Notes under the pieces: model-generated
Told to the model about the DNA's origin: nothing
Seen by the model: the letters and a program-made list of their open reading frames with translations, nothing else
Database searches by the model: none
Shown: one piece after another, positions 10,981-22,970 of the stretch
Numbering within the stretch: position 1 is the first letter of the stretch
Layout: each line of letters starts with the position of its first letter
Position numbers and translations under genes: made by a program
Assembly: GCA_018398805.1 (NCBI GenBank)
Contig: JAGFBZ010002157.1
Span: 62,001 to 126,000, forward strand
Direction: 5' to 3'
DNA: 64,000 nucleotides
DNA from: Hirundichthys speculiger
Taxonomy: Eukaryota; Chordata; Actinopteri; Beloniformes; Exocoetidae

Positions 10981-11404
10981 TACGCGAACTGCTCGGCATA
11001 GACTGGCCCGGAGCTTCGCTGCAGAGTCAGTCTGGGAGGGTTACCGACGGACTAAAAACGGTGACGCAGGCAGAGCGAGAACCTGACGAGTGTCAACAAG
11101 AGACGTCCAAAACGCCGGCGAACGGCTGGCTGTTGGCGGTTTTGCAGTTCTGCTGGTTGCTTTGAATCGTGGCTCTTGGAGACTCCTGTATGAGTCGTCA
11201 CATAGAGCCAACGTCCAGTCTGTTTGCAGTTTGTTCGGTACGTTCAGTACCAGTGGAAATGACCGTGAATGGGAGGGGTACCAGACCCCCTTCAGAAGAA
11301 ATTAGGCTAGGAATTAGCTGTTTTTTTGTTTGTTTTTTTTTGGGGGGGGGGGGGTGTAATAAGTTGCCATAAAATGTGATTTAAGGAATTGTTCTTTATT
11401 AACT

Positions 11405-11488
11405 GAGGTAATATGTAATAATAATAATAATATTAATTATGAAGGAGGAGGCTGCTGGAGGACCTTGGGGGGGGGGGGGGGGGGTTGC
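11405..11488. repeat. (ATA)n tract and long poly-G run beside the LINE relic
   Basis: ataataataataatattaat at about 11417-11437 and about 18 consecutive G at 11467-11484. A second G run lies at 11341-11354. Confidence 0.6.
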
Positions 11489-12430
11489 CGTGAGATGAGT
11501 CCCTGAATGTATGACGAGGCATGTCCAGTGATGCATCTATGGGTGTGGAGTATAATTTTATAGTTTTTATAGTGGATGTCGGCAGAAACAGGAAGCCAAT
11601 GCAATTAAAACAGAGTCGGTGTGATGTGGTCATGTTTTCTGGCACCTGTAAGGATTCGAGCTGCGCTGTTTTGAATATGCTGTAGTCTTTGCAGCTGTTT
11701 GGGAGGGATCCCATATAGGAGTCCGTTACAGTAATCCAACCTCGAGGAGATAACGGCATGGATGAGTTTTTCTGCGTCTGGAACGGTGAGGAGAGGGCAG
11801 ACTTCGGCTATGTTTCGAAGATGGAGAAACAATGTTTTACAAAGATGCTTGATGTGTTCTGAGAAGGTTAGCTGGGGATCGGACCGGATGCCAAGGTTGG
11901 TAACTGCGGTAAAGGTGATGTTTATGACCTGGTTGTCAAAGATAAGCTGTGGGATTGCTGAAGGGTGGGTCTGGTGAGATGTGCCAACAAGTATTGCCTC
12001 AGTATTAGTGCTCTTAAGTCGGAGAAAGTTCAGGTTCATCCATGCCTTTATCTCCTTAAGGCATGCCGTGACTCTTGCCAACGTTGCAGTTGGATGTATA
12101 GTTGGGTGTCATCGGCATAGCAGTGATAGAACATCCCATGTTTGCTGATGACATTACCAAGGTGGAACAGGTATGTGATGAATAGTATGGGGCCAAGTAC
12201 TGACCCCTGTGGGACTCCACACGTGACTGGGAGTGGCCTAGACTTACATGGCCCCATTTGGACTCATTTCTGCCAGGTAGGTAGGACTGGAACCACTGAA
12301 AGGCCGTACCTGACAGTCCAGTGCTGGCGTGGAGACGATCCAGGAGGACATTATGATCCATATGTAACATTTGAGGATAACATCTGTGTTTTTGATGAAG
12401 TGCAAATGCACTCTATCTATGATTTGTGAA
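11489..12430 (-). pseudogene. LINE reverse-transcriptase relic (L2/CR1/Rex1 group)
   Basis: Minus-strand frames give, in order, [33 protein letters not shown], the catalytic CYADDTQLY (YADD at 12108-12119), then TFSEHIKHLCKT, VISSRLDYCNGLLYGIP, LQHIQNSAARILT and LHWLPV. This order and wording are typical of the C-terminal half of the reverse transcriptase and the connector of jockey-superfamily LINEs such as L2/Maui. The frame shifts at least twice (near 12060 and 12240) and a stop precedes LHWLPV. The endonuclease and upstream palm are absent (5' truncation), so it is inactive. Confidence 0.88.
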
Positions 12431-14064
12431 GTAAAAAAATTCCACCACAAATTACCGACCCAGTCTCAGTAAAAGCAGAGGTTATGGCGTCGTTTTAATC
12501 CCATCTCAGTGACTCTTTAAAACAATTTAAACAATTTAAAACATTTAAAACAATCTGAGGTGTGTTTTCTGCCTCGATCCAGATGTAATTATAGCAGCTG
12601 TGGTAGATATCACGACACAATTATATTATATCCAGCACGCAGGAAAAGATAAAGAGATCAGTCAACATGTTGGTACATTCACACGTACGTGGTTGGAGGT
12701 TGGGAGATTTTCAACTTTTCCCGCTTCAACATCAGCTAGGCGGGAACGATCCAAAGTCACACGGGTTATTTGTGCAGCGAGCAAGGAGAAATTTGATTGG
12801 CTGTTTCTGATGTCTGGTGACGTTTCCTCAGGGATATCCAATGCCGGATCTGGTACTGTACCAGTCCACCCGCGTCAGCACCGTCGCCATCTTGGGAAGG
12901 TATTTTCACCAGCGTGGAACAGTCGGTTCCCGTTGAAGCTCATGCTTCCAGTAACAGACAGCAACAGCTGAATGAGACTTTTATTCAGCCTGGATCATTA
13001 TGATCCTGTTGCTTAAATCAAATCATCAGCACCGTCTGGTTTAAACAAACAAACATTTTGCTTCTGTGCGCAGAAAATGACATTAACGCCTAAAATATCG
13101 ATATATGTTGATGTGCACTCACAGTGCTCGACACGGCGGCGGTCTCAGAGCGTCCCTGTCCATTCGTCTCTGTGGGACGTGCAGCATCTAGTGTTTGATG
13201 ACTACAGTCAACCCTGCTATAGATCATCTGATTGGCCCTGTTTCAGGGCCCTGTGACGGCAGCAGTGATGGGTCCCGGAAAGTAACCAGTAAGGTGGAGT
13301 CAGTGGGCATCAGTGGGAAGGAGGCGGCCGAACAGGCTGATCACATCAGCACACAGAAAAGAGAAGATGCAAGCTGCAGGAGCTAACGGTTCCAAAGAGA
13401 TTTTGTGGTAAATGTCTCAATTGTGGCGCTTCGTCAAAATAAATGACTCTATGACTGTATTTTACGTTTATTTTATTTGGGGTTGTATAAGTTAAATGTG
13501 AGCTCAGAATCACAGTCAAACATTGACCCTCAACCCTTTCCATTGTTGGGAAGGAATGAATAAACCAAAAAGAAAAAAATTCAGTTTTCCAACAGCTCTG
13601 GGACCAAATAATAAGCGTTCGACTCCACGAACTCGCTGAACTGAGCTATACGCAACTCAACTGAACCATGTCGGTGGAAACGCAGACACTGAAACGTCAC
13701 GCCGCCCTGAAAATACCAGTCCACGGTAACAAAGAGGCAGCGAGTCTGAACTGACAAACAAGCTGGTTGTCATTTAATGTGAGACCGCACCCCCCCACTC
13801 CCGACAGCTGCTGGGAGAACAAATGTCTTGACGGCAGGTGAGTCGCAGTCTGTTCAGATGTAACGAGAACGGTGGACGGGGCTGATCTCAGCTCCTGATC
13901 AGACGCTGTGGGAGAACGATGACTGTCACTGATGCTATGGAAATTTCATCAAGTGAAATCCAGTTAAAGGTCGAACCAAACCGTCACGTCTGTCCCTGGT
14001 GGTCCCCGAGCTTCTCTAAACTGTCTCCCTATGAACTCCAGGTGCTGTTGTTAAAGTATTTACT
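12431..14064. other. Non-coding stretch, nothing recognised
   Basis: No family from elsewhere in the window recurs. The ORF at 12600-12971 has no recognised domain or splice context. Confidence 0.4.
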
Positions 14065-14072
14065 GTCGTCAA

Positions 14073-14505
14073 TAGGGCTGTAGCGATACACTAATCTCGT
14101 GATACGATACGATACACGACATTCAGCTCACGATACGATATATATCGATATTCATCTTACAAGACATTAACATCATTTTCCGAAAGATTTTAAAGGGACA
14201 AAGTGATTTTGGTGACATCTTGTGAGTGTTCCAATGACTTTATTTGAATTGATTGAACTGAAAGCATAAATTACACATTATATGGCTGACAGGCAGCTTG
14301 CAAATGCTGGACAAAATGAATAAAATATTTGTTGAGAAAAATAGTTTCATTTATTTAAAGAGTGCAAATTGTTGCTTGCAAGCTTTTAAAGGTGCGACAT
14401 GGGGCTTTTGAAAGAAGTTTAGAATATTGATACCCACGGTTGAAAAATCAATACTTGATAAAATATCGATATATATCACAGAATCGATAGAATCGCTCAG
14501 CTCTA
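14073..14505 (-). mobile_element. hAT-like MITE family D, copy D2 (433 bp)
   Basis: Starts TAGGGCTGTAGCGATACACT and ends ATCGCTCAGCTCTA, the reverse orientation of D1. Flanks GTCGTCAA (14065-14072) and GTCATCAG (14506-14513) match at 6 of 8. Next to the terminus are runs of CGATAC and the palindrome CGATATATATCG. Confidence 0.88.
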
Positions 14506-14709
14506 GTCATCAGCGGCGTCCTTGATCCTCGTCATCCTGAATCTTTAATGATTGAGTTCAATGAAGGTGCTCAGGTGCATCAAGCAGCTCTGGTGGCCAT
14601 GTTCTGCAGGATACAGTGGAACCATTTTGTTATTCTCAGGCTTATGACGTCAGACAGTGACGACGATATGTACACGACCACCTCCCCATCCCTCACGAGC
14701 AAACGTCAT

Positions 14710-15583
14710 TAGGGTTGGGCACCGAAAAACGATTCCAAGTAGGAATCGGTTCCTAATGTCCGGTTCTGGGGTCGTTTAGAAGATTTTTGAATGACGATTC
14801 CTCTTTTCGGTTCCTAAATGTCTGCGCTATTTACTGCAGTAGTTTGTTTATGTTACTCCGCCCGGCGTACTCAACTCCACGCTAGTGTCGACGTCACGTC
14901 CGTCGCCGACGGGATATCACTCGCCACAACATGGATCCCAAGAGACGCCGCTTTCGAGTTTGGCAGCATTTCAGTCCAGGAAATGACGGCTACCTGGCGC
15001 AGTGCAACATCTGCAGGAAGCGTGTTACTGCCAAAGGAGGGTGCATGACTGATATGGCAAAACACCTTCACCTGCATGGCATCACAAAAATAAACGAGTG
15101 TAGCGTATTTAATTTAATTCACTGCGTTGCTCCCCCGCTCCTAACCCTTCTCACATATATGTGTACAGGCCTCTTCCACAGCTAGCAAACACGTTTTCCA
15201 CAGCAACACTATCTGCAGAACGTTCACGTTTGAATTCTAAAAGAGCAGATATGGTCATCTTCCTAAACAAAAACTGTTGATTTCGATTTTTGTTGGGCAA
15301 AATTTATTTTGGAGGCCAACTGCCAGCTGTAAGTTGTTTAACATTTAGGCTGTAAGTGAATTCTGTGTATGCATATGTGCATGCTAGCATGTGTAAGAAT
15401 AAAAATGGCCTGTCGCCTGTGTAAATGTGTCAGAGTTTTTTTATGAAAAAAATTCTACTGTTAGATAAGACGAGATCTGTTGACCTACACATCAAAGAAT
15501 CGGAATCGAGAATCGTTTTGAACAGGAATCGAAACAGAGAATTGGAATCGGAATTGTTAAAATCCAAACGATGCCCAACCCTA
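14710..15583 (+). mobile_element. hAT family A, copy A2 (874 bp)
   Basis: Terminal inverted repeats TAGGGTTGGGCACCG and CGATGCCCAACCCTA, with perfect 8-bp duplications AACGTCAT at 14702-14709 and 15584-15591. GGAATCG-type words crowd both subterminal zones. It keeps a BED-finger exon but no catalytic region, so it is a deletion derivative mobilised in trans. Confidence 0.94.
14931..15185 (+). pseudogene. BED zinc-finger exon of hAT-A transposase (finger intact, protein truncated)
   Basis: An 84-residue frame beginning MDPKRRRFRVWQHF. Residues about 8-51 form a BED finger: aromatic W11 and F14, cysteines 25 and 28 (CNIC) and histidines 45 and 49 (KHLHLHG). BED fingers bind the transposon ends in ZBED-type hAT transposases. 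After about residue 64 the frame runs into unrelated sequence and stops; no catalytic domain or dimerisation region exists in the element. It could at most make a DNA-binding fragment; no evidence of expression. Confidence 0.75.
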
Positions 15584-15591
15584 AACGTCAT

Positions 15592-16739
15592 CCTGCCAAC
15601 GGTTGAAGTATCTTCAGTTTATCTGCGGTTTGACAGAAAGACGTTTTTAGGCGGTTCACCTGTAGAGGTGCCGGTAGGTTCTTTCGAACTTAACTTTCCG
15701 CCTTTTTTGCACCTCGAGTTTCGGCTCTTCACTCCGTCAGATCCACTTGCTGTTTTCTTTATTCACGAGCGAAGTAAACCGGACGACACCCCGACTGCCG
15801 TCCGGGTCCAGACCTCTGAGTCTTCTTGGCCACTCCCAGTCGGTGTCTTCATCCTTCTGCTGAATGATAAATGGAGGGAACTGCTGATAGTCGGATGAAA
15901 ACAAAGATTAAATTCAGCTGGATGTGCCAGGGTTTGAAAAAACTAAAATGAAGTGCATCCACCTCTGATGTCTGCTGGTCAGACTGCAGCTGGAAACGCA
16001 GAGCAACAGGTTGATAATTCTGTCTGGTACCGGCCAACCACGGCTGAGCACTTCCACCCTGGAAACCTGTGACAGTTTATCCGTAATGTGCGCTCTAACG
16101 GGGGGAAGCGTCCGTGGATAACGGATGGATGCAGTCCAGCAGTCAAGGTGTCAAATCAAAGGACGCAACCCGTCAAAATGCAGGTGACGCGGATTTGACA
16201 TGATCTCCAACGTTTATCGGAGATAAGCGTCTGGCGAGACACTGCTGTCTGTTTGAATTTATTTCGCTGCGGATCAGCGCTTACTGGTGTTTTGGTCCAA
16301 TAAAAGCATGAAAAGAAATGATTTGTGGTTTATTTAACAGCCTGGTGGACGGATTTGTTGGTTTAGTCCCAAAACTCATCATCAATCATTCCATTAAAGT
16401 CGCGCTTCAAACCACTTCTTTGTCATTTGCATCAGGAGTTTTTAAAAATAAAGCAAAAAAAACACCAAATCAGGACATTTAAAGGAAAACAAAAACTGGG
16501 TTCTTTGGAGTTTGGTTTCAGACCATCTCCAAGCTCCTTTCCAGTGACAACGCTTGCAAATATTAACTAGTAAGAGCAGTTTAGTCGTAGAAGTTGAGTA
16601 GTTTAAGGTCAACGTGACTGGAAGAGGAACTGTAACTCCAGGTTGATCAGCAGCAGGATCATGTGGACGGTGGATGAAGAGCCAACAAAAGAAAAAAAAC
16701 AAAAAATAAAACCATTCAGGCTGAACTTTAAGGTCATGA
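15592..16739. other. Non-coding stretch, nothing recognised
   Basis: Largest frame (15425-15898) starts inside A2 and runs out of it, so it is not a gene. No repeat family recognised. Confidence 0.4.
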
Positions 16740-17022
16740 GACGCGACTGTCTGATATCATTATCTCTCACCTTCTGAGCAACAATGGGCCCCGTGAAAGA
16801 AGACCCGGGAGGACCGCACTATTAAAAGAAGAGCATAGAAGAAAAAGAGACAGACTGGAGAACAGGCTGGCTATAGTTCCCGCCGATGGTCTGCAGAGAT
16901 TCTAGTCTTCTAGGCGGTGAAACAAAACTGGAGCTTTAATTCACACCAAGTCTGCTCTAGAGCATGGAGGGGTTTGATCATGTTTGGAGGCTCTTTTACT
17001 TTTTCTGGAAGGGGGACCTTAA
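16740..17022 (+). pseudogene. Tc1-like transposase relic T2, left part
   Basis: Broken frames read GGREDRTIKRR-like text and then, near 16975-17015, a GGSFTFSGRG segment in the place of the GGGSIMVWGCF block of Tc1 transposases. The relic is cut by the F1 insertion and resumes at 17848. Confidence 0.5.
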
Positions 17023-17847
17023 GCCCCCGATCGTACACTTCCCCTTACCGGTTAACACTAGCCGCTACCCGCAAATTGTGGGTTTAGGAATCTCCGCTAA
17101 CCGCTAATGCAATCTTCCGCTCCCTAAAGCCGCTACCTGTTATGCCGACTCCCTTACTCACTTTGTAGGTGTGGCAATGGGCGTGTCTTTTGCCCTTTCT
17201 GCAAACTTTGTATTTTGCGATCACGGGTTGCGGGTAGACCAACCGCTACCCGCATCAATGGCATCAATGCGCGTCCACCTGGTCACATGTGGACGTGAAC
17301 AAACGTCTCTACCTCTCGAATTAACTCTTGTATAAAAGCGTGATTTGGCCTCAGTTGAACCCCTGAGAAAATGGCAGAGATCGTCTTAAACGGCTTGATC
17401 GCCAGTTAAAAACCATAGACGACCAGAGCGTGTTTACTGGGAGGACACCGACTATCTGGGACTTTCAGGTAGCCGATAGGAATTGTCTGTGTAAAAATAT
17501 TTATATGTATATATCAGTGCAGAGGAGGAGGAGGAAGGAAGAGGAGGAAGCTCTACAGCAGAGTCCCAGACGAGCTGCTCATGAGAGCTGCTCTGATCTG
17601 GATGAAAAGACGCTCCATAGCGGTTAGCGGGTAGCGCAACCTGCTCTTAAAGGCAATGGCTGCTGGCGCACTGATTGGTTTAACAGGTGGAACGCCCTAA
17701 TCACTCCTATGGATAATGTAGCGGTTAGCGCAGGTGGGATAGCAGGTTTAGCAAAGGGGAAGATTGCGTTCTTCGTGGGGGAACGAGCCTCCCGCTACCC
17801 GCTATCCCTAAATAGCAGCTTCAGGAGATCTGGCGAAAGATTGGACC
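17023..17847 (+). mobile_element. PIF/Harbinger-like family F, copy F1 (825 bp), nested in T2
   Basis: Begins GCCCCCGATCGTACACTTCC and ends GATCTGGCGAAAGATTGGAC. Dense CCGCTACCCGC and CCGCTAACCGC words occur in both arms, complementary to each other. The middle carries the family coding remnant around 17380-17480 (PERVYWEDTDYLGLSG in one frame) and a purine-rich GAGGAGGAGG tract. Flanks give TTA and ATA, compatible with but not proving a 3-bp duplication. Confidence 0.8.
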
Positions 17848-18092
17848 ATAAATCTAAAACCCAGCGAAGCGTCAAGACTTTCAAGGTATGCTTGAGCAGA
17901 ACCAAAAAGGTCAGCCTCAGTCACAGTTCATGGCCCCTCCAGCAGGATAATGACCCAAATCGCCATAAAAAATCCCCCCATATTGGCTGGACTACAGTTA
18001 AACGGGCCTTCAGAACGCGGGTTACGCACAAAAGCATGTTGAACCCGAATTTAGGGAAACTCATGAGTTTTTGGTTTCACAAAGCAAGCTAA
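17848..18092 (+). pseudogene. Tc1-like transposase relic T2, right part
   Basis: The frame 17709-18092 includes LQQDNDPNRHKK at about 17938-17973, the counterpart of FQQDNDPKHTSK that carries the second catalytic Asp in Tc1 transposases. The following WPSQSPDLNPIE block is not recognisable. Together with 16740-17022 it forms one relic split by F1. Confidence 0.65.
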
Positions 18093-19049
18093 CTTCACGC
18101 CAAGAAAGAGGGTCAAGTCAAGCCCGTTACCCAGGTAACCTCTACTCAGAGTCTGCTACAACGGTAATGTACTCTGTGAACTAAACCTGGTGGAAAGCGG
18201 GTTTAGCTGCACATAGAAGTTTCTTCTCCATCGCCTCCCTCCCATGAAGCTGGAACAGGTCTAATTTTATCACACAGGTGATGTTATAACATGTGTTTTC
18301 GAGATGTTCGAACAATCACGGGTCCTTTGGTTGACTGAAGATCCCGTTAAAATGTTATATAGCCTCGCCCCACTAGCCTATATAACATACATTTATGGGA
18401 TCGAGTCTTGAGCACTTGCATACTTTTTTTGCTCACAGATAAAGTTGGTGGCCAGTTGCTCTGGATGGGGAAAAGCCATGCAAACATTTAAGGGAATCAG
18501 TGACTTCGGACTGCCAGGAAACAAAACGAACATGGAAAGTTTTATAGTTGATTTTACAGACTGTATAAACAGAACTGGGCAAACCCTCAATGATGTCGTC
18601 CTCTGGTCTTCTGAAGCCTGCTATGCAAAGCTCTGGTTGATGCCTTATTGGCAGGAGCCGACTGCCCAACCCTCCTCAATCCAGTTATGGGCCAACAGGT
18701 GGAACGAACAATCCTGCCAGTTCGTTGGAATCCACCCACCTTAACATCAGTCACTGCAATAACGCCACGTTAGTTAAGCTTATGCTAGCGTACGATACTA
18801 AGTAACGCAACCTCGCATCTGTCCATCTGTCCTCGTTTCAGATCCTCCCGAGCTCTGCCAGAGCTACAGCGCTCATTCGGCCTCTGGCCTGATGGCCGAG
18901 GCTAGTCAGCTAGCTAACCTAGAAAGGTCCGGGGCTGAAGGCTTGGCCGAGGCAGCCTAGCGGCCTACAGCTGCTCTGGCCTTAGCATTTCCACACTGGA
19001 CCCTCCAACCTAGAACCCTCTGTGGTGCGCAGTTAGTACGATTAAAATT
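18093..19049. other. Non-coding stretch, nothing firm
   Basis: The part from about 18830 may be the upstream 3' region of the LINE tail below; otherwise nothing recognised. Confidence 0.35.
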
Positions 19050-19205
19050 ATAATGATTACGCTTTCTTAGAAAGTTATAAGTAGCGCTACTTTTTTATGC
19101 TTGTATGGAATGATTCTATTTGCCTTCTTGTGATTTTATGCATCTGTAAAGCACTTTGAATTGCCTTGTGTACGAATTGTGCTCTACAAATAAACTTGCC
19201 TTGCC
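19050..19205 (+). mobile_element. LINE 3' tail fragment (Rex1/Babar- or L2-type)
   Basis: Contains tgtaaagcactttgaattgc, a tgtgctctacaaataaac block and then cttgccttgccttac, a short pentamer tail. This layout is the common 3' end of fish LINEs. No coding part is attached. Confidence 0.6.
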
Positions 19206-20176
19206 TTACTTCACTTGCTCCTTGGGCTCCCGTAAATCTCACCCCTCTTATGAGATCTGTGTCCTACAGCTTTGTGCCATCAGTTTCTGGCGGGTCGGAG
19301 AATTCCCGCTCCGGGCCTGTGATGTCACAGTTCGCTGCAGATCTTACTGGCTCATATTTTCAGACCGAGGTAGCTCTCAACAAAGAGACAGAATCTGATC
19401 TAACAGTCACATCAGACCTAAAATATGCTCATATGCACATTTTTTCTGTGTCGTACGATCCTTTTGGATAATAACCATGTTTGCATCATCGCTGCGGCCA
19501 CGTTAGCGGGCTAACGGTGGTATTCAGCCTCTCAGTTCATGGCCTCCAACACCCACAACACACTCACACCGATGTCAGAATCATTTTAACTCCATGAAGA
19601 TTCACGACATGAACTCTTTGTCCTTAAGAGAGAATAACGACAATAGGCGGATAAAGGGAAGTCACCACATTTAACAGCATTAAGCCACTCAGTACCAGAC
19701 GCATTAGAGGGAGAAAGAGGGGATGAAAATAAGGATGAGAAGAGAGCGAAAATGACAGCGAGGCACAGGCAGAGACGAGCGAGGCAGTGATAAATCTGAG
19801 GATTAATCCGGGCTACTGCAGAGGGATTAAATCATTTCCTCGCTGAACGTTCGCCTGCTCCGTCAAACAGCCGAGGTTAAGCAAACCGCCGTCTCCCTGC
19901 CCCGCTCTGTTCTGCTGCTGCGCTCTCATCCACGCAGCCATCGTTTCCCCGTCTCCTTAATGGCATTAGGAGGGGAAGTCTTTAATCGGAGGAGCGACGC
20001 GGCGAGGAAGGCCTCTGCGCGTGCGCGTGCACGTGTGAACGCTTGCACGGATACGGACACAAGCACTGAGCAGATGGATCGTTGGGCTAATAGATGTCAG
20101 TGTTTCTGATAATCTGATGCAGGAGAGAGAGACTGCAGAAAGACTCATTGATTTCCCTCGTGGCAAGTCTATATGT

Positions 20177-20215
<39 letters not shown>

Positions 20216-20317
20216 CGGACAAATGGATTACTTTGAGAAGAAAAAAAAAATCACATCCGTGTATCAAAATCAAAACTGACAGCTTCAAACAGTTTGTCAA
20301 ATTTCCCAAATCACCCA
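19206..20317. other. Non-coding stretch with a (GT)n microsatellite
   Basis: The (GT)n run is at 20181-20213. 19640-20160 looks unique and moderately GC-rich; its function cannot be told from one sequence. Confidence 0.4.
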
Positions 20318-20325
20318 GTTATTTC

Positions 20326-21399
20326 TAGGGAAGGAAATTGATAAGATTTTTCCGATTCCGATTCCATTATCGATCCGTTTAACAATTCGAATCTTTATCG
20401 ATTCTCTTATCGATTCTAATTTGAGGAAAAAGGAGTTTTATCAGCATAAATTTTTTTCACTTAGAAGTCATGACCTAACAAACTCAACAGCGAGGTCAAA
20501 AGAGGCCCAAAGCCTGGATAACGTGTTAACTGTTGTAATATGTAACTGTGCAAATACACAAGAATGTGTAACATTTTACTAACAGATTTATCCTAATAGA
20601 AATGAAAAAAATCTCCCTTTTAAAAGGATATATGAGCTCACTAAGCACTCAAAAATAATAATAAAGAACGATAAATACTATCAAATACAACGGAACAGTG
20701 CATACTACAAATCTGCAAATACTATGAAGAATTAACAATTCTTTTGCAGAAAAATAATCATGTCTTCCAGCCTCTGAACCAGCCAGACTCTCTCTCTCGT
20801 CACGGTCATCTTCTAAATGTAATGCAGAAGGCATTCGTTTAATAGCATAGCGTTAATGTTATAGCGTGTTTTACAAAGAAGCACATAGGCAGCGGGATAG
20901 CTACTAACCAGAGTTACCAGAGGTGATCTTAGCTTGGCTACTGCTGCTGGGTTGAGATCCATCAGTCCGAAGCGTCAAAAACACGACACTCGTTTAACAT
21001 TATCTGTGTTCAAATGTTTCTGCATGTTAGCCGTGTTCCCTCCCGACGCTGTTATCTCCACTTTACAATGACTGCTAGTTGCCTTGTTGCCATCTTTCTT
21101 TAGTGAAGTGAAGCCAAACTTTGGAGCGTTTGAACCTGGTGGGCGCCATTGTTGTTTACAACTCCAATGTGCGTGCTAAACCGACGTAACTTAATCACGT
21201 AAGTGCTTTCTGGAATTGACTGTGCGTAACTTGCGTAAATTACGTGAGATTCGTGCTGTTTGGAATCAATAAGAGAATCGCTGGATAAACTGCCAAACGA
21301 TTCCATGGAATTGAAACACATGGAACCGGTTCTCTACAGGAACCGGTTCTGTACAGGAACCGGTTCTCTACAGGAACTGGTTCTCGATTACCAACCCAA
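20326..21399 (-). mobile_element. hAT family B, copy B3 (1,074 bp)
   Basis: Starts TAGGGAAGGAAATTGATAAG and ends CTCGATTACCAACCCAA (last TA mutated). Perfect 8-bp duplications GTTATTTC at 20318-20325 and 21400-21407. On the minus strand, from about 21150 down to 20985, lies the BED-finger exon (start ATGGCGCCCACC, with SKVWLHFT after it), with a frameshift. Four 17-bp AACCGGTT units lie just inside the right end (21322-21380). Confidence 0.92.
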
Positions 21400-21694
21400 G
21401 TTATTTCTGAGCTTCGGGTTTCTCTTTTCTCTGCAGCGTAACTGGTTTCAGATCTGCACGTGCACCAGTGTTGGTGCGGAAAAGGATCGTTCCCGTTCTA
21501 CCGCGTTTCCTGTCCCAAAAAAACCCCACAGATTCAGACCCTCGGCAGGTGAGATCTCATCAAACCTGGCAGCCGTCGAAAGAACGTCGGAGCCATCAAC
21601 TGAGTTGACTTTCCTCAGATTCGAACTTGTACATCAGAGAGAAACGAGGGTTCAGAAGCACCCGACTGACTTTCTAACACATAAGATGGACCGG

Positions 21695-22970
21695 CAGCGT
21701 TTTCCAGGTGGGAAATGTAGGATTATTGTACCAGAGACTAAAAATTATCGTATTTTGAGGGAAATTATCGTACATCTGTCATAACCAAAATAACAAGCCC
21801 AATGATGCGCTATAGTCAAATATAATCACTCTAGTGATAAATCGCGTCCTACAGGCACTCACAGCTTCATGGTAGAGGTCTTCTGAACAACCCGACAACC
21901 CAAAAACCAGAGGTTCCGACCTGACCCAAATCGGGTCTCAGGCCCATTTAAAAGACGTGACTCCGGGTTCGGGTCGGAATCGGTACAGTTAGTCTCGGGT
22001 CCGGTCGGTGCTCTCTGACAGACTGGGTCCACGTTTACTCGAGAGAGGTAAAGATATTGGCGGTTACAGCCAATGTCAGGACTCGGGGCAGTTTAATTAA
22101 TTATTCATTAATGTGGCGTATTTGTCATGAAACAATCGCGTTGCCGTAGCGTGTTATTAGCGGTTTGTCCGGCAGCTGTAAAGCACAACGGATCACCAAC
22201 ATGACAACGTTGGATGAGAGAACATACTCACACGTCCTGACCGGTGTAGGCTATTAGCGTTAGCAGTTGCTACCAATAGCATCTGTATTTATTCAACGCT
22301 AGACAACTTTAACATGAGCAACTATAGGCTGTATTGTCTCGGTTCTATTCGGGTAACTCGGTTCGGTTCGTGGTCGGAAACTAAAGACTCGGGTCGGGTC
22401 GGTTTCGGGTCGAATTTTCACGGGTCCATTCGGGTTCGGTGAAGACCTCTACTTCATGGCGTAAGTATGGAATTGGTTAACGGCACCACATCAGCCCCAA
22501 CTAACAGTTGCGTTAGACTAATGTGTCCCCCAAAAACAAATTAGAGGTGGGAACTAATGAGTCCTGGAGGCGATTTTGGAGACTCATTTTTTTTCCTTAG
22601 TTTTTCTCTTCTGCTTAAACTCTGTTTAAATCTCGGTCGCTCCACTTCCTGATCTGGTCCTGACTGTGAGCGTCTCGTGGGCGGGCACAGTTGACCATTC
22701 AGCCTATCAGGCTAGTTGTTCTGAGACAAACATTCGTATCTCACGCTCAGCAAAGCACGATTGGCTGGAAACATGTCACATGGGAACAGATGCCTTCAGG
22801 GTTCAGAAAAAAAAAAAAAAATCTCTTCGGCAGACAGTTGCGGCAGGCAGTAATTTGAAATGGTCAAATTATCGTACATTTGTCCTTTTTTTGGATTATT
22901 GATCGTACATCGTACACAGGGCCAAATTATCGTACAAATATGATAATTATTGTACACCTGGCAACCAGTG
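21695..22970 (+). mobile_element. DNA element family N (hAT-like ends), split by nested H1
   Basis: Left end CAGCGTTTTCCAGGTG and right end CACCTGGCAACCAGTG are inverted copies. Inside, the words aattatcgtac and ttattgtac recur at both ends. Removing H1 (21873-22451) and one duplication leaves about 690 bp. I found no convincing target duplication, and no coding sequence. Confidence 0.55.
21873..22451 (-). mobile_element. hAT-like family H, copy H1 (579 bp), nested in N
   Basis: Starts TAGAGGTCTTCTGAACAACC and ends GGTGAAGACCTCTA; perfect 8-bp duplications CTTCATGG at 21865-21872 and 22452-22459. Many ACCCGA/TCGGGT words near both ends. No coding sequence. Orientation is opposite to H2 and H3. 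Confidence 0.93.

Noticed and set aside
10422..11086. Two overlapping plus-strand open frames of 130-167 codons and one of 117 codons on the minus strand, Ala/Leu-rich.
   Set aside because: They coincide with a 42-bp tandem repeat whose length is a multiple of three; frames are open in several phases and on both strands, and no domain or splice signal supports them.
11605..12370. Open frames of 104-158 codons on the minus strand as host genes.
   Set aside because: They carry LINE reverse-transcriptase motifs in order with frameshifts between them, so they form a retrotransposon relic.
17430..17627. Conserved 65-codon frame seen almost identically in F1 and F3 (MFTGRTPTIWDFQ start).
   Set aside because: It is in a different phase from the Harbinger-like word and runs through a purine-rich tract; conservation reflects recent copying of the F element, not selection on this frame.
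21260..21784. 174-codon plus-strand frame.
   Set aside because: It starts in the 17-bp array of B3, crosses the target duplication and ends in element N; it is a chance read-through.
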